Part shown: positions 20,079 through 31,229 of the stretch, piece by piece | Numbering within the stretch: the first letter of the stretch is position 1 | Layout: every line of letters starts with the position of its first letter | Source: Populus alba | Taxonomy: Eukaryota > Streptophyta > Magnoliopsida > Malpighiales > Salicaceae | Assembly: GCF_005239225.2 (NCBI RefSeq) | Contig: NC_133288.1 | Span: 10,608,169-10,672,168 of the forward strand | Direction of reading: 5' to 3' | Length of the DNA: 64,000 bases | The notes under the pieces: model-generated | The model's input: the letters and a program-made list of their open reading frames with translations, nothing else | Database searches by the model: none | Told to the model about the DNA's origin: nothing | Position numbers and translations under genes: made by a program

Positions 20079-23000
20079 ATGGATGATCGTTCATGGATGT
20101 ATCTAGATTCACCCCAAGGATTGCGGAGGATGAATTATTGTAACGGGGTTCAGGGTTTTATTAATTTTGCAACATTTATTCCGAGAAATTTTACTGGAGG
20201 CAGTATTAGGTGTCCATGCAGGAAGTGTCAAAATAAAAAGTATCTGCATCCAGATGTTGTAATGATGCATCTTCTACACAATGGGTTTGTGGAGGATTAC
20301 GAGTGTTGGTATGCACATGGAGAGGTATTTGTTAGTAATAGGAGAATGGGAGAAACAGTGGTTGGGTCAACTTCTAGTGCTAGCAACGTGCATGAAGCGG
20401 CAAATGACAACACTAATCCTTACAGAAACATGGTTATGGATGCAATGAGAATGAATCAAGGTAATGTCAGTGAATGTCCAATCGTAGAAGAAGAACCTAA
20501 TGCAGAGGCAGCTAGGTTTTTTGATTTGTTGAAAGATTCTGACGAACCATTATGGGATGGCTGCACAAACCACAGTAAATTATCGGCCGTGGCACAAGTG
20601 TTCACCATCAAGTCAGATCACGAGCTGAGTGAGGCCGGGTATGACAAAATTATTGATTGGGCAAGAAGCATTTTACCTAAAGGGAACAGGCTCAAAGAGA
20701 ACTTCTATGCTGCGAAGTCCATGATGAAACTCCTCAATTTAGGATACCAGAAAATTGACATGTGCCCTAACTTCTGCATGTTATACTACCTTGAAAATGC
20801 TGAGATGATCGAGTACATGACATACGGGCATTCGCGTTACAAACCCAGAACTGGCAGGGGAAAGACTTTAGTGGTATATAAAAAACTTAGATATTTCCCG
20901 ATCTGCAGAGGTTATTCATGTCACGAAGGACTACTGAGCACATGACATGGCACCAAACACATGATGCGGTTGATGGTGTGATGGTGCATCCTTCTAACGG
21001 CAAAGCGTGGAAACGCTTTAACAATGTGCATCCTGACTTTTCAACTGAATCAAAGAATGTCCGTCTTGGGTTTTGTACAGATGGATTCAACCCATTTGGG
21101 TCATTTGCTGCTCCCTATTCTTGTTGGCCAATCATACTCACAGTTTATAACTTGCCACCGGGAATGTGTATGAGGCCGGAGTTCATGTTTCTATCTACTG
21201 TCATACCCGGTCCAAGCAGCCCGGGGCGGAATATAGATGTTTGTCTTCGACCGTTGATAGATGAGCTGGCGCAGTTGTGGTCCTCTGGAGCTCTGACTTA
21301 TGATATATCGAGGAAATAAAATTTCCTTATGAAGGCGGCTTTAATGTGGACTATCAATGATTTTCCAGCTTATGGAATGCTTTTTGGTTGGAGCACGCAT
21401 GGAAAAATCGAATGTCCATACTGCATGGAAAACAACAAGGCATTCATGCTAGCAAATGGAGGTAAAGCTTCTTTTTTTTATTGTCACCGTTGCTTCTTGC
21501 CACTTAATCACAGGTTCAGAAAGAACAGAAAAGATTTTTTTTTTGGCAGAGTTGAAAAAGATGTTGCATCCCTGCGTCTTTCTGGTGAAGAATTGCATCA
21601 TGTTGTATTAGAGTACGGTGACATTGTGTTTGGCCTTCAATCAGGTAAGCAAAAGTTTCCTGGTTTTGGTTTGACCCATAATTGGGTAAAGCGAAGTATC
21701 TTTTGGGAGCTTCCTTATTGGAAGACCAATCTTCTCCGCCATAACCTTGACGTCATGCACATAAAAAAGAACGTGTTTGAGAATATTTTCAACACCGTCA
21801 TAGATGTGAAGGGGAAGACAAAGGACAACATCAAGTCTAGATTGGATATAGCTTTATACTGTAACTGTAAAAATATGGAGTTGGTTTATGAGGAGTCACG
21901 GGTCGCAAAACCAAGGGCAAACTTTGTGTTAGAGAAAAACGCACAACTGCTAGTCTACAAATGGCTTAAGAGTCTGCGTTTTCCGGATGGACATGCATCG
22001 AACATATCAAGGCTTGTTAACATAGAGGACTGCAGATTGTATGGAATAAAGATTCATGACTGCCACGTGTTTATGCAAACACTCATCCCATTAGCTTTTC
22101 GTGATTTGTTGCCAAAGGGAATATGGGATGCACTGACGGAGATCAATCATTTCTTCAGAGATATATGCTCCAGCAAGTTGAATGTTGAGCACATTGAAAG
22201 GCTTCAAACGAATATCATCGAGACACTATGCAAACTTGAGATGATATTCCCTCCTTCATTTTTTGACTCAATGGAGCATCTCCCTATACATCTACCGTTC
22301 GAGGCAAAAGCTGGAGGACCGGTCCAGTATAGATGGATGTACCCATTCGAACGATGAGATATTACAGTTGCAATGGAATTCATATCTAAAAGTTTTTACT
22401 ATGTTTTTCTTAATTGGAAATACTTGAATTGTAATTCAATGCAGGTACTTGTTTAATCTCAAGAAAAAGGTTAAGAACAAGGCGCATGTTGAGGCTTCGA
22501 TATGTGAGGCCTATATTGTTGAAGAGATATCAACATTTATCTCGTACTATTTCAAACCTCATCTGAGAACAAGAATCAATCGCGTTCCACGGCATGACGA
22601 TGGCGGTGAAGTGCCTTCCAGTGGGAACTTGTCAATATTCTCCAATATTGGACGACCCACACCTAAAAATGCCGTACGAGAAAGATATTTATCGGAAATA
22701 GAATTCAAACAAGCACACAACTATGTTCTATTTAACTGTGATGACCTGAGACCATTTATTCAATAAGTTTATATATGTGTAATACTAATTAAACTTTGTC
22801 AATCAAATATTGGTAATTATGTATTGTGAAATCTTACACTCATTATCACTTGCAGGCAACATCAACAATATTTGTTCTCCAATAACCTGCAGCTGACCAG
22901 CTCCCAGATCTTTCAATTACAAGATGAACAATTTGCCACATGGTTCAGAACATATGTAAGCACTATCACAAACTCATTCTAACTTGCAAAATTACTGTAC

Positions 23001-23843
23001 GTATGCATGCCATTACAAGATTCTTGTTCATTTACCGTTTATTGAAGTACATTACATGTATACAAGGTTTATCAAATGGGAAGAAGTGCGTCTAAGTCAT
23101 TGTCTTCACTAAGCCTCGGGCCTGAAAGAAAAGTTAAGTGCTACAACGGGTATTTTGTCAATGGATATGTTTTTCATACTGAAGAATACGGGCAAGGAAG
23201 AAAGATATACAACTGCGGTGTTTGTGTTAAAGGATCCACAAGTAGTGAGTTAGAAGTTGACTACTATGGTAGATTAGAAGAGGTTGTCGAACTACAATAT
23301 CATAGCGAGCAAAATACAGTGTTTTTATTCAAATGCTATTGGTATGACACGACGGACAGAGGAATCAGAGTTGATATACACCATGGTTTAGTCGAAATCA
23401 ACTCAAAAGCTAGACTCCGCAACATAAACGACGTCTTTGTTTTCGCAAAGCAATGTCAACAAGTTTATTACACATACACCCCTTCATTTAGAAAGGATCG
23501 ATCAAGAGTTGATTGGTTGTCCGTTTTAAAAACGAAACCACGGGGTCGTGTCGAGGTTGTTTAGGATGAGAATGAAGACACAAGTGTGCGGGATGAAGTA
23601 TTTCAAGTTAGTGAGTTGGTTGAACCATATCGAGTTGCTCCTTCAATTGAATTGGAAGAAAATTCAAATTTTCGTGTTTCCGATGATAGTCTTGTTGATG
23701 TTGACGTAGAGGAGTTGAACGTTGTTTTGAGCTCTAGCGGACAAGCAAATGTCGATGAAGAAGATGATATCCATATTGAATATTGCGATGAAGGTGATGG
23801 CTATTCAATTGATGACGAAGAAGAAGAAGATAATTCTGACTAA
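20079..23843 (+). pseudogene. TNP2-type CACTA transposase gene, disabled
   Basis: Ancestral model: exons 20,079-22,353, 22,445-22,762, 22,856-22,955 and 23,067-23,843. Exon 1 starts with the transposase-associated domain (residues about 4-80; CPCRKCQNKKYLHPDVV). The TNP2 core follows, with LGFCTDGFNPFGSF and NLDVMHIKKNVFENI; the family has Glu where this copy has the first Lys of IKKN. Next come DUF4218 (IFPPSFFDSMEHLPIHLPFE) and, in exon 4, DUF4216 (FKCYWYDTTDRGIRVD) with an acidic tail. Defects: a deletion/frameshift near 20,905-20,915, TAA at 21,317, TAG at 23,562, and the first two introns start with AT instead of GT. Acceptors and the third donor are normal. The ATG context GTCATGGATGA is identical in element 2. 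The product would cut and join transposon ends in the nucleus. Confidence 0.92.
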
Positions 23844-24024
23844 TTCTGTGTAAAACCCTTTTCTTAATGTAATTTCCATTATGGATGATATATTTTGAAA
23901 CATGAAATATATATTTATTGTTTAAGCACTGTTGCTATTGTTTTGTGCGATGGACAGTTTGTCATTGAATTTTTTGCAGGAAGATAAATAGAAAATACAA
24001 ACACAACACCTAATGTACATTGAA

Positions 24025-24500
24025 CAATCACCGACGTCCATACCGACGGACCACTGTCCATCGGCATCTCACAAAGAGTTCAAAAATAATTACAACGAAA
24101 TGCAACAATCACCGACGTCCATACCGACGAACACTAGTCTGTCGGCATCTCACAGAGAGTTCGAAAATAATTACACCGAAATGCCACAATCACCGATATC
24201 CATTCCGACGGACATTAGTCCGTCGGCATCTCACAGAGAGTTTGAAAATAATTACACCGAAATGCCACAATCACCGACGTTTATACCGACGACTTTAGCG
24301 ACGTCTTCACCGACAGAAATGAGTCCGTCGGCATATCACAGAGAGTTCGAAAATAATTACACCGAAATGCCACAATCACCGACGTCCATTCCAACGAACA
24401 TTAGTCCGTCAGCATCTCACAGAGAGTTCGAAAATAATTACAATGAAATGCCACAATCACCGATATCTATACCGACGACTTTATCGATGTTTATACCGAC
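24025..24500 (+). repeat. 81-bp internal minisatellite built from subterminal motifs
   Basis: Repeats start at 24,025, 24,106, 24,187, 24,268, 24,373 and 24,454: spacing 81, 81, 81, 105, 81. Each unit holds CAATCACCGACG.CCAT and CCGACG.ACA.T.GTCCGTCGGCAT, so the terminal binding motif is reiterated in the middle of the element. The frame stays open for 168 codons (27 residues per unit), but the homologous array in element 2 has 79-bp units, so it is not coding. 24,540-24,760 adds more scattered motif copies and 24,780-24,900 is a CT-rich leader-like stretch before the second gene. Confidence 0.9.
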
Positions 24501-25149
24501 GGCTTCATTCCATCGGTAAGTTGTTGGTGGGCAAATTTTACCGACAAAAATACCAACGGAATGTGCGAATTTCAAAGGGTGTGAATTGAATGCACCTCTG
24601 ACCGTGCATATTACCGACGGAATCACCTATGGACCGCGAAAAATTTGGAGGGCAATTAAAAAATTTGGTGCGAAATTCAAAAATTACTAACGGATTGTTC
24701 ACCTTTTAACGACGGATTTAAAAATTAATAATATTTTTTTAATATCCGTCGGTAAATCTGCCATATAACCTATAACTTCTAGCGCCCGCCGCTTCCCCTC
24801 ATTTTTTTCTTCTCCTCTGTTTTTCTTCTCCTTCGCTGCCTTATAATTTTCATTTTTTTGCTCTCAATCCTTCAAGGCTTTCACCTTGAATCTCTTGCAA
24901 GATTTGAATAAAGGTATGTGGTTTTTTCTATTTTATTTTATTTTCTTTTATTTTAGTTGTAGTTGTTTTTATTTTTGTTATTTTGTTGTTTTGGTGTATT
25001 TTTTTGTAATGTAGATAAAGTTTTGAATTGGACATATTATTAAGGTATGTATATTTCGTTCCTTTTCTTGATGTAGGTTTTTTTTTTAATATTTTTTATT
25101 ATTGTGTTGTTATAATTGGTATTAGTTAATTTATTGGATATTTGTTGTT

Positions 25150-25725
25150 AAAGTTGAATTTAACTTAGAATTAGTAATTGACTATGTTAGAATAATTAGT
25201 AATTTTACTCTATTATTGCATGATTTGTATTTAATTATTTCCATTGATTTTAATTGTTAGTCTATATATATATTTTTTAATTTATTGAATATAATTTATT
25301 GTTGTATTGCCATATATAATTATTGATTAATTTGTTGAATTAATATTGTTAATGTTGAATTTACCTTAGAATTAGTAATTGCATTTGTTGGAATAATTAG
25401 TAATTGCATATGTTTTTAATTGTTAGTTTATATTTTTTAAAAAAAATTTTGAATATATTTTATTGTTGTATTGCCATAATGAATATTTAATAATTTGTTG
25501 AATTAATATTGTTAATGTTGAATTTATTTTAGATTTAGTAATTGAATATGTTGGAAGAATTATTAATTTTACTCTAACTTGATGATTTGTGTTTAATTGT
25601 TTCTATTTATTTTGAATTTATAGTTTTTTTGTATTGACATAATTATTGAATAATTTGTTGAATTGTAATTGTTAATGTAGAATTTATCTTAGGATCAGTA
25701 ATTGAATATGTTGGAATAATTAGTA
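25150..25725. repeat. Four imperfect tandem units in the leader of the second CACTA gene
   Basis: The phrase 'gaattta...ttag..ttagtaattg' followed by 'atgttgga(a)taatta' recurs near 25,155, 25,357, 25,519 and 25,679 (spacing about 202, 162 and 160). AT-rich and non-coding. Element 2 lacks this block entirely. Confidence 0.6.
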
Positions 25726-25868
25726 TAGATTGGCTCCATTTGTTGTGGCTATTGTTAATATTTACAGGTTTGTGGATTTGGGTAGTATCCAAGTATAGGG
25801 GAGGTGCTGCCGAATTTTTTTTTAACATTTCAATTGAATTATATAATTATTTATATAAAATTGGTTAG

Positions 25869-27519
25869 ATGCAGAGAATGAAAACCAGAGCTGCACATAC
25901 GCGTACGGTCGCATCTAGTTCGTCTAGCAGCAACGAAAACATTTCCTTAGGTGCCTCTCAAGAAGAGGCACCTACACCACTTGCGCTGTCAGCTAATGCT
26001 GCCTCTTCTAGCGATGTTTCACATCCCAGAAGCGGCATGCCTTCGCATTGAAATTGATGGACTCGCAAGTACGAGGCACAATGGAAGGACGATATTTCAA
26101 TGTAAGTTTGTTAAGGTTTTAAATTTAAAAAAAAAAACAAATTTATGAAGTCACTATTTAATTAATTTCAATTCTTTTCAGGTTCACAAACATTGAGGCC
26201 GCCCGAGTAATATCATCGGCGTTTAAAGCGTCGATGGAGATTTCATTGTTTCAATGGAGTCAGATATCCAGCATCCTGAATGGATGCCTCAAATCAATAC
26301 ATGGTTTTCCAGATTTGAGGTTTGTGTTAATATATAATTTTCATCTTATTTCTAATAAATTCTTAATATAATTGTAAATAAATTATTAACATTTTTAAAA
26401 ATTATTTTTTATACACAGAATCGATTCTGCTGGGACGACGATCATAACAATGTTGTGAGGAGGGTGTGGAAAAATCACACGGCAACTAGGTAACATCGAA
26501 AACAATATAATTTTTTTTTACAAAAAAATTTATGTTTCGAAATGTAATTTTTTATTGCGTTAAGTAGGTTGCGTGATTTTTGGTACGCAGCCCAAAAAAA
26601 GGCAAAAAAAAACTGCGAGGGATAGGGGGTTCCAAGGCTGGAACGATGTTGCGGTCTGGAGGGATTTCAAATCGATATACATCCCGGAGGATATATGGCC
26701 GCACTATCTTGAGCACATGACGTATGCAACCGGAATCGGCCAATTCATGGCTCGGTGACAACGCACACCTGCGGCTCCGTTCTGTTTGCTACACATGCGA
26801 AACGGATGGTAAGATTAATTTAAATGAAATATATCGTTCAATTAATTTGTTGTTAATAATTTTTTTTCATTATAGGCTACATCTCTTGGACATGAGCCGA
26901 GCCCTATGGAGCTGTTTGTGGAGACGCACGTGCGGAGTCAAGACTGCCAAAAGGGGGTGCAACAGTTCGTTGACAGCCACGCTTAACATTTTGTGGTATG
27001 TTTATTCATCCATTTTATTTTGTAAGTTATTATTATGTTTATTGAATTGAATATGATGATTACTTTTTTTATTTTCAGGAGACCTATAATAATCGGTTGA
27101 GGGAGACATACGGGGACGATCCTTCGACCCATCCGGAATTCGATCCGGATTTGTGGATGGAGGTTGGATCGTTAGGTGGACCTGATAAGAATCGGGTTTA
27201 CGGGCTCTCCAACACTAAGGCCGACAACTTGTGGACGACCCGTACTGCTTCAACCGTCGGGAGCTCCCAATCAGTATCGAGCTCCCAATCTAAGGAGCTC
27301 GTGGCCTTGCAGCAAAGGTGCGACCACCTATTAGAGGCGTACACAAAACTCAAAGAACAATACACAGCAGAATCTGCACAACAAAGAGCGGCCTATGAAG
27401 AGCTTTGTCAAATAGTCATAAACATGTCACAAGGTGGAACATGTGCACCCAATCCAAGTTGCCTGCATAACAGCCAGCCTCCTCCTCCTCCTGATCCTCC
27501 TGATCCTCCTTTATATTAA
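25869..27519 (+). pseudogene. Transposase_24 (plant Ptta/En/Spm, TnpA-like) gene, disabled
   Basis: Probable DNA-binding accessory transposition protein. Ancestral exons, all with GT..AG borders: 25,869-26,101, 26,182-26,319, 26,419-26,489, 26,568-26,808, 26,876-26,995 and 27,079-27,519. Exon 1 is Ser/Ala-rich (SSSSSSNENISLGASQEEA). Exons 3-4 carry the family core (RLRDFW, then GFQGWNDVAVWRDFK). Exon 6 is intact: RETYGDDPSTHPEFDPD, the GLSNTKADNL motif, a Gln/Glu/Lys-rich coiled coil and a Pro-rich end (PPPPPDPPDPPLY). Defects: two TGA codons at about 26,049 and 26,055, a frameshift in the A run near 26,607, a 32-base net deletion near 26,723 relative to element 2, and TAA near 26,984. A CT-rich leader at 24,780-24,900 may be its 5' end. 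Confidence 0.85.
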
Positions 27520-27734
27520 TTTTTTATAAACATTATTTACATTTAAAATTTCATTTAATGTTTTTTTGAAACATTTCATTTTGTAATGAATATTATTTAT
27601 CTTTCATTTTTTGTTTTTTGATGCTTAATATAAATTTTATTTGCATAATTGGTTTTTATTACCATTAATTTATATCATTTTATATTATGTAATCTAAATA
27701 ATTAAAAAAAATTAAAAAAAAAATTACAAAGGGA

Positions 27735-28343
27735 TTTACCGACGGAATACATCCGTCGGCATTAGACAGTAGCCGCGACCATCACCGACACATTTCCAGA
27801 CGGATAAATTCGGTCGGTGTTTTCATGACTCACCAACAGATTTACCGACGGATTAATTCCATCGGTATTATATATTACCGACGAATTCACAGATGGTATA
27901 TTCTGTCGGTGTTTCAACAATTCACCGACTAAGTTACCGACGAAACTTAACCGTCGGTGAATATTGATATCACCGACGGAATTTACCGACGGATTAATTC
28001 CATCGGTATTATATATTACCGACGAATTCACAGATGGTATATTCTGTCGGTGTTTCAACAATTCACCGACTAAGTTACCGACGAAACTTAACCGTCGGTG
28101 AATATTGATATCACCGACGGAATACCAATCCGTCGGTATTATTGAAGCGGGAAATATTTTTTTTTTTTGCACGCAAATTCCGTCTGTAAAACCGTCGGTA
28201 AATGGTTTTTTTCTTTTTGCTGACCGATATAGCAACAGAATGGGGAATCACCGACGAAAGGTTAGCCGACGGACGTATTCCGTCGGTAAATATTTTACCG
28301 ACGTACTATCAATCACATACCAACGGAATATTTCCGTCGGTAA
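27735..28343. repeat. Right subterminal repeats of CACTA element 1, with a 141-bp tandem duplication
   Basis: More than fifteen direct and inverted copies of ACCGACGGA/TCCGTCGGT-type cores. Within it 27,841-27,981 and 27,982-28,122 are two copies of the same 141-bp sequence; I saw no difference between them. 27,520-27,734 is AT-rich 3' flank of the second gene. Confidence 0.9.
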
Positions 28344-28366
28344 AACTGTGAATTCTTGTTGTGTTC

Positions 28367-29156
28367 CTTATGCTCTCTCCATCTCTCCTCTCGGGTTCTC
28401 CTTCTCCTTCTCTTTCTTTTTTCTTTTGATCTCTCATCTGGCTCTCTAGCTTTTATAGCCAGAGGATGCATGCGTTATTGCATGAATATAGTAACGGCCG
28501 GCGTGCATTAACTGTAAAATGCTCCCCATAACTGAAGCAATCTGCGGCTTTTGTTGCTAAATCAATTCCTCTATCTATTGAAACGGCTCATGAAGAAGAG
28601 AATGAATAGTGTTGAAACAACACCGTTTTCGTATTCAAAATGTATATTTTTGATTTGATCATTAGAGTTTTATATTTTTTGTAATCAAGTCCCCCGGATA
28701 AATTGTAATTGGATCCCTTGATTTTAGCGCCTTTTCCGATTTGGTCCTTGGTTTCGGATTGTTTCAATTAAGTCTCTAATTGGCCATCAAACTTCAATAA
28801 TTATGCAATTAAGCCGCTGATTTGACCAAATCAACTCTTCAAAATTATAATTGAACCCCAGAACTTTAATTTCTTCCCATAAAAGCCTAAATTGACATAA
28901 AAATCTATTTTTCTTGCAATCAAACCCTCCACAAATTCAATTAAATCTTAGATAAAATTTAATTGAGTCCATAAACATCTAATTTTAGTCTTTTTTTCCT
29001 TAAATTAAATTTTCTTTGTCAATAAGTCTCTTATCAGTCAAAAATATATTGTTAAATTTCACCCTTTTGGATTTTTTAAATCTCCTCAACCAATTTTGGC
29101 CTTTTTTGGCGTTCTAGCATCTTTTTCTCGCCCTTATTATTTTTTGGATTTCTTTC

Positions 29157-29213
<57 letters not shown>

Positions 29214-29230
29214 ATTTTCTATTTTTTTTT
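28367..29230 (-). repeat. Promoter side (U3) of the gypsy LTR that hosts CACTA element 1
   Basis: Minus-strand TATA box CTATAAAAGC at 28,458-28,449, the right place for an LTR whose U5 is at 17,700-18,912. 28,735-29,230 repeats, in direct orientation, most of 61,380-61,860 (phrases such as 'gg.ccatcaaacttcaataattatgcaattaa' in part). A TA microsatellite fills 29,159-29,211. Confidence 0.5.
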
Positions 29231-29234
29231 TGGA

Positions 29235-30262
29235 ACCCAAACATAGGTAACAACAAACCTGTACAACATCTTGTTGGGTATCAGAGAGCAGCTTGTCAAC
29301 TTCTTTAGATTTTTGATCCCACCTTCAAATAAAACTATCAAATGTGTTGGTTAAAAACTGTAATTCCTCTATGATTATTGGAAGTAATGAGATAGTTAAG
29401 GGTGACTCTAGTTAAGATGAAGTTGACTCATTAACAAAAGGTCCTTTTCTTGCTAACCATAGTTTTAGATTTCACAATTATTATAGTATGAATTTTGCCA
29501 AATATTTTTACTATGGTTTTAACATTTCGTAAGGGAACCTTAGTTAGATTAGCTACTCTAGTGATTCGACCTCCAAAGGGCAGATTTCATTCCTTGTTAG
29601 AGAACGCTTTTTTAACCGTGTTTATAAAATGTGCACCTAGATCAATGGGTACATCAATCATAATTACATACATGAATTGGGTTTTTCCAATTTTTAGTTT
29701 TGTATGTCTAGCAATTGGCCATAAGTTTGTCAAGATAGTTTTTCCTAACAGATTATTGGGTGATATCATCGACGTTATAGGTAACCTTAGTGAATTGGCA
29801 GTCCATTTAGATCTTATAAAAAGATCACACATTTAGGTTTTGGATGGTGTCCCAATTTCTTTGTAAGGAGAACTCAAATAATTGACCTTAGCCAAGCCAT
29901 AAAAGTCTCTAATGATATAGGGGAACAAGGTGATGGTTTGATACCTTTCTTTGAAAGTGATTGACTTGTCATCTAAATTGAATGGTTCACAGTTAGCATA
30001 AAATTCCCTCATAATCTCTATAAATGGAATAGGTTTCCCTTTAGTCAATTTTTTCCATTTTCTTTTCCTAAAAATCTCTTCAATGAAAGCAAATATGGTA
30101 TCATATAAATCTCTTATGGATACCTTATGTTCTCCCAATAAATTCTCTATTAAGAATTTTATTAAAAAGTTTTTCCTGTATGTTTTGTTTTGCCTTAGGT
30201 AAGGTGAAATGCTTCATCTTGGCCAAATGTGTTCCAAGTTTTGATGAACTGGCCATTCCCTT
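29235..30262 (-). pseudogene. Putative plant transposon protein domain ORF, third ORF of a Sirevirus-like element
   Basis: On the minus strand ATG at 30,262 gives MASSSKLGTHLAKMKHF. After a frameshift near 30,140 comes the domain: KRKWKKLTKGKPIPFIEIMR, then REFYANC, IRDFYGLAKVNY and SPYKEIGTPSK. A stop at 29,833 is followed in the same sense by ICDLF-like, LWPIARHTKLKIGKTQF and VPIDLGAHFI. Weak coiled-coil text (IIEELQFLTNTFDSF, then KEVDKLLSDTQQDVVQ) goes on to about 29,235. This matches the putative plant transposon protein domain family as I know it (PF20167). It is on the same strand as, and about 1 kb downstream of, the copia RNase H remnant. Sireviruses often carry an extra, envelope-like ORF there; that this is such an ORF is inference. 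Several stops and frameshifts. Confidence 0.65.
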
Positions 30263-31229
30263 GCCTTTCTCATCAGTCTTTTGAATCTTGGAAAGGTAAA
30301 CAAGGGTTTTCTTATAAGATGAGGTTTTCTACTCTTGTTCATTTGAGGATCTTGATGAAGATGGTTTAGGTTTTTTTTTATGCTTTCATCTTATACTAAC
30401 CCTGTATACATTAACACATCATTTATCAATAAGGATTTCAAGAAACTTCAAGATTCATGCTTTTCAACAATACACAAGATCAAATCAACATGTTTTTTTT
30501 ATTAGATCAAGATTCAAACTTCTTACCATTTTTTCCAGAATGATTTAGAATGCAATATTAAAGAGAAAAAAAATTGAATGACTACTTAAGAGATATATAG
30601 TATATCAAGAGAGAAATGAGACAAATGATTTTGCCTTAAAAAATTAGCAAAACAAGGACTTTTAAATCAAGGTGACAAAAAAAGAGAACTTATCTGTACT
30701 TTTATGATTTGTGAAAATAGAAATAATAAGTCAATATTTGAAAAAGGCGTTGTCATATCAAATCATGTTTCTTTCCTTTTTATTAATAAGTACCATTGGC
30801 TTCTCTATATTAAAACATATTATTTTGTTATTTAAAGACCTCATTTGACTAGCCAATAACCTTCTTTAAAACTATTGAGCATTAAAAAAAAAAGCTATGT
30901 CATCTATCATTATATTCATATGTGTATTAATTTGTACACAAAGGAAAAAGATATAGACCTTAATAAGGTAATCCAATATTTAGCTTAAAAACACTCATAA
31001 TTGACAATTTTGAAAAGAAATACTTATCTCAAATGTCAATCTTCATTCATAAAAGCATATCTCATTTTTTGATCGAATAGGGATGTGAATGTGTGAGTGA
31101 GATAAACATATCATTTTGATTTTAAAAAACCTTTCTTTTATCATCTTCATTGATGAAATATGTCAAACCTTTCTTTGTCATTCTTACCTCAAAGGTCAAT
31201 CTTCATTCATAAAACCTTTCTTTATCATC
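30263..31229. other. Copia 3' internal region, no gene
   Basis: AT-rich spacer between the pol remnant and the downstream ORF. A phrase 'tc.atcttcattcataaaa' occurs twice (about 31,035 and 31,195), a small tandem duplication. No protein match. Confidence 0.35.

Larger units (their letters stand above)
18916..28363 (+). mobile_element. Complete CACTA (En/Spm-like) transposon, 9,448 bp
   Basis: Flanked by a 3-bp target-site duplication TTC (18,913-18,915 and 28,364-28,366), the size made by CACTA transposases. The left end TACTACCAGAAAC and the complement of the right end CACAACAAGAATTC are imperfect inverted termini; the first base is T where the second element has C. Both ends carry dense ACCGACGGA/TCCGTCGGT subterminal repeats. 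Inside, all on the plus strand: a TNP2-type transposase gene (20,079-23,843), an 81-bp minisatellite (24,025-24,500) and a Transposase_24 gene (25,869-27,519), the usual two-gene plan. Both genes are broken, so the copy is immobile by itself. It sits in a minus-oriented gypsy LTR about 85 bases downstream of that LTR's TATA box. Confidence 0.93.

Noticed and set aside
24013..24519. Open frame of 168 codons with 27-residue Ser/Pro/Thr repeats between the two CACTA genes
   Set aside because: It is the reading of the 81-bp minisatellite; the homologous array in element 2 has a 79-bp period and many frame changes, so there is no coding constraint.
27735..28343. Regularly spaced repeats resembling a CRISPR array
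   Set aside because: Plant nuclear context, inverted as well as direct copies of a 9-base core, irregular spacing; these are CACTA subterminal motifs.
29587..29832. Minus-strand frame read as an independent 81-codon gene
   Set aside because: It is the continuation of the broken plant transposon protein ORF after an in-frame stop, not a separate gene.
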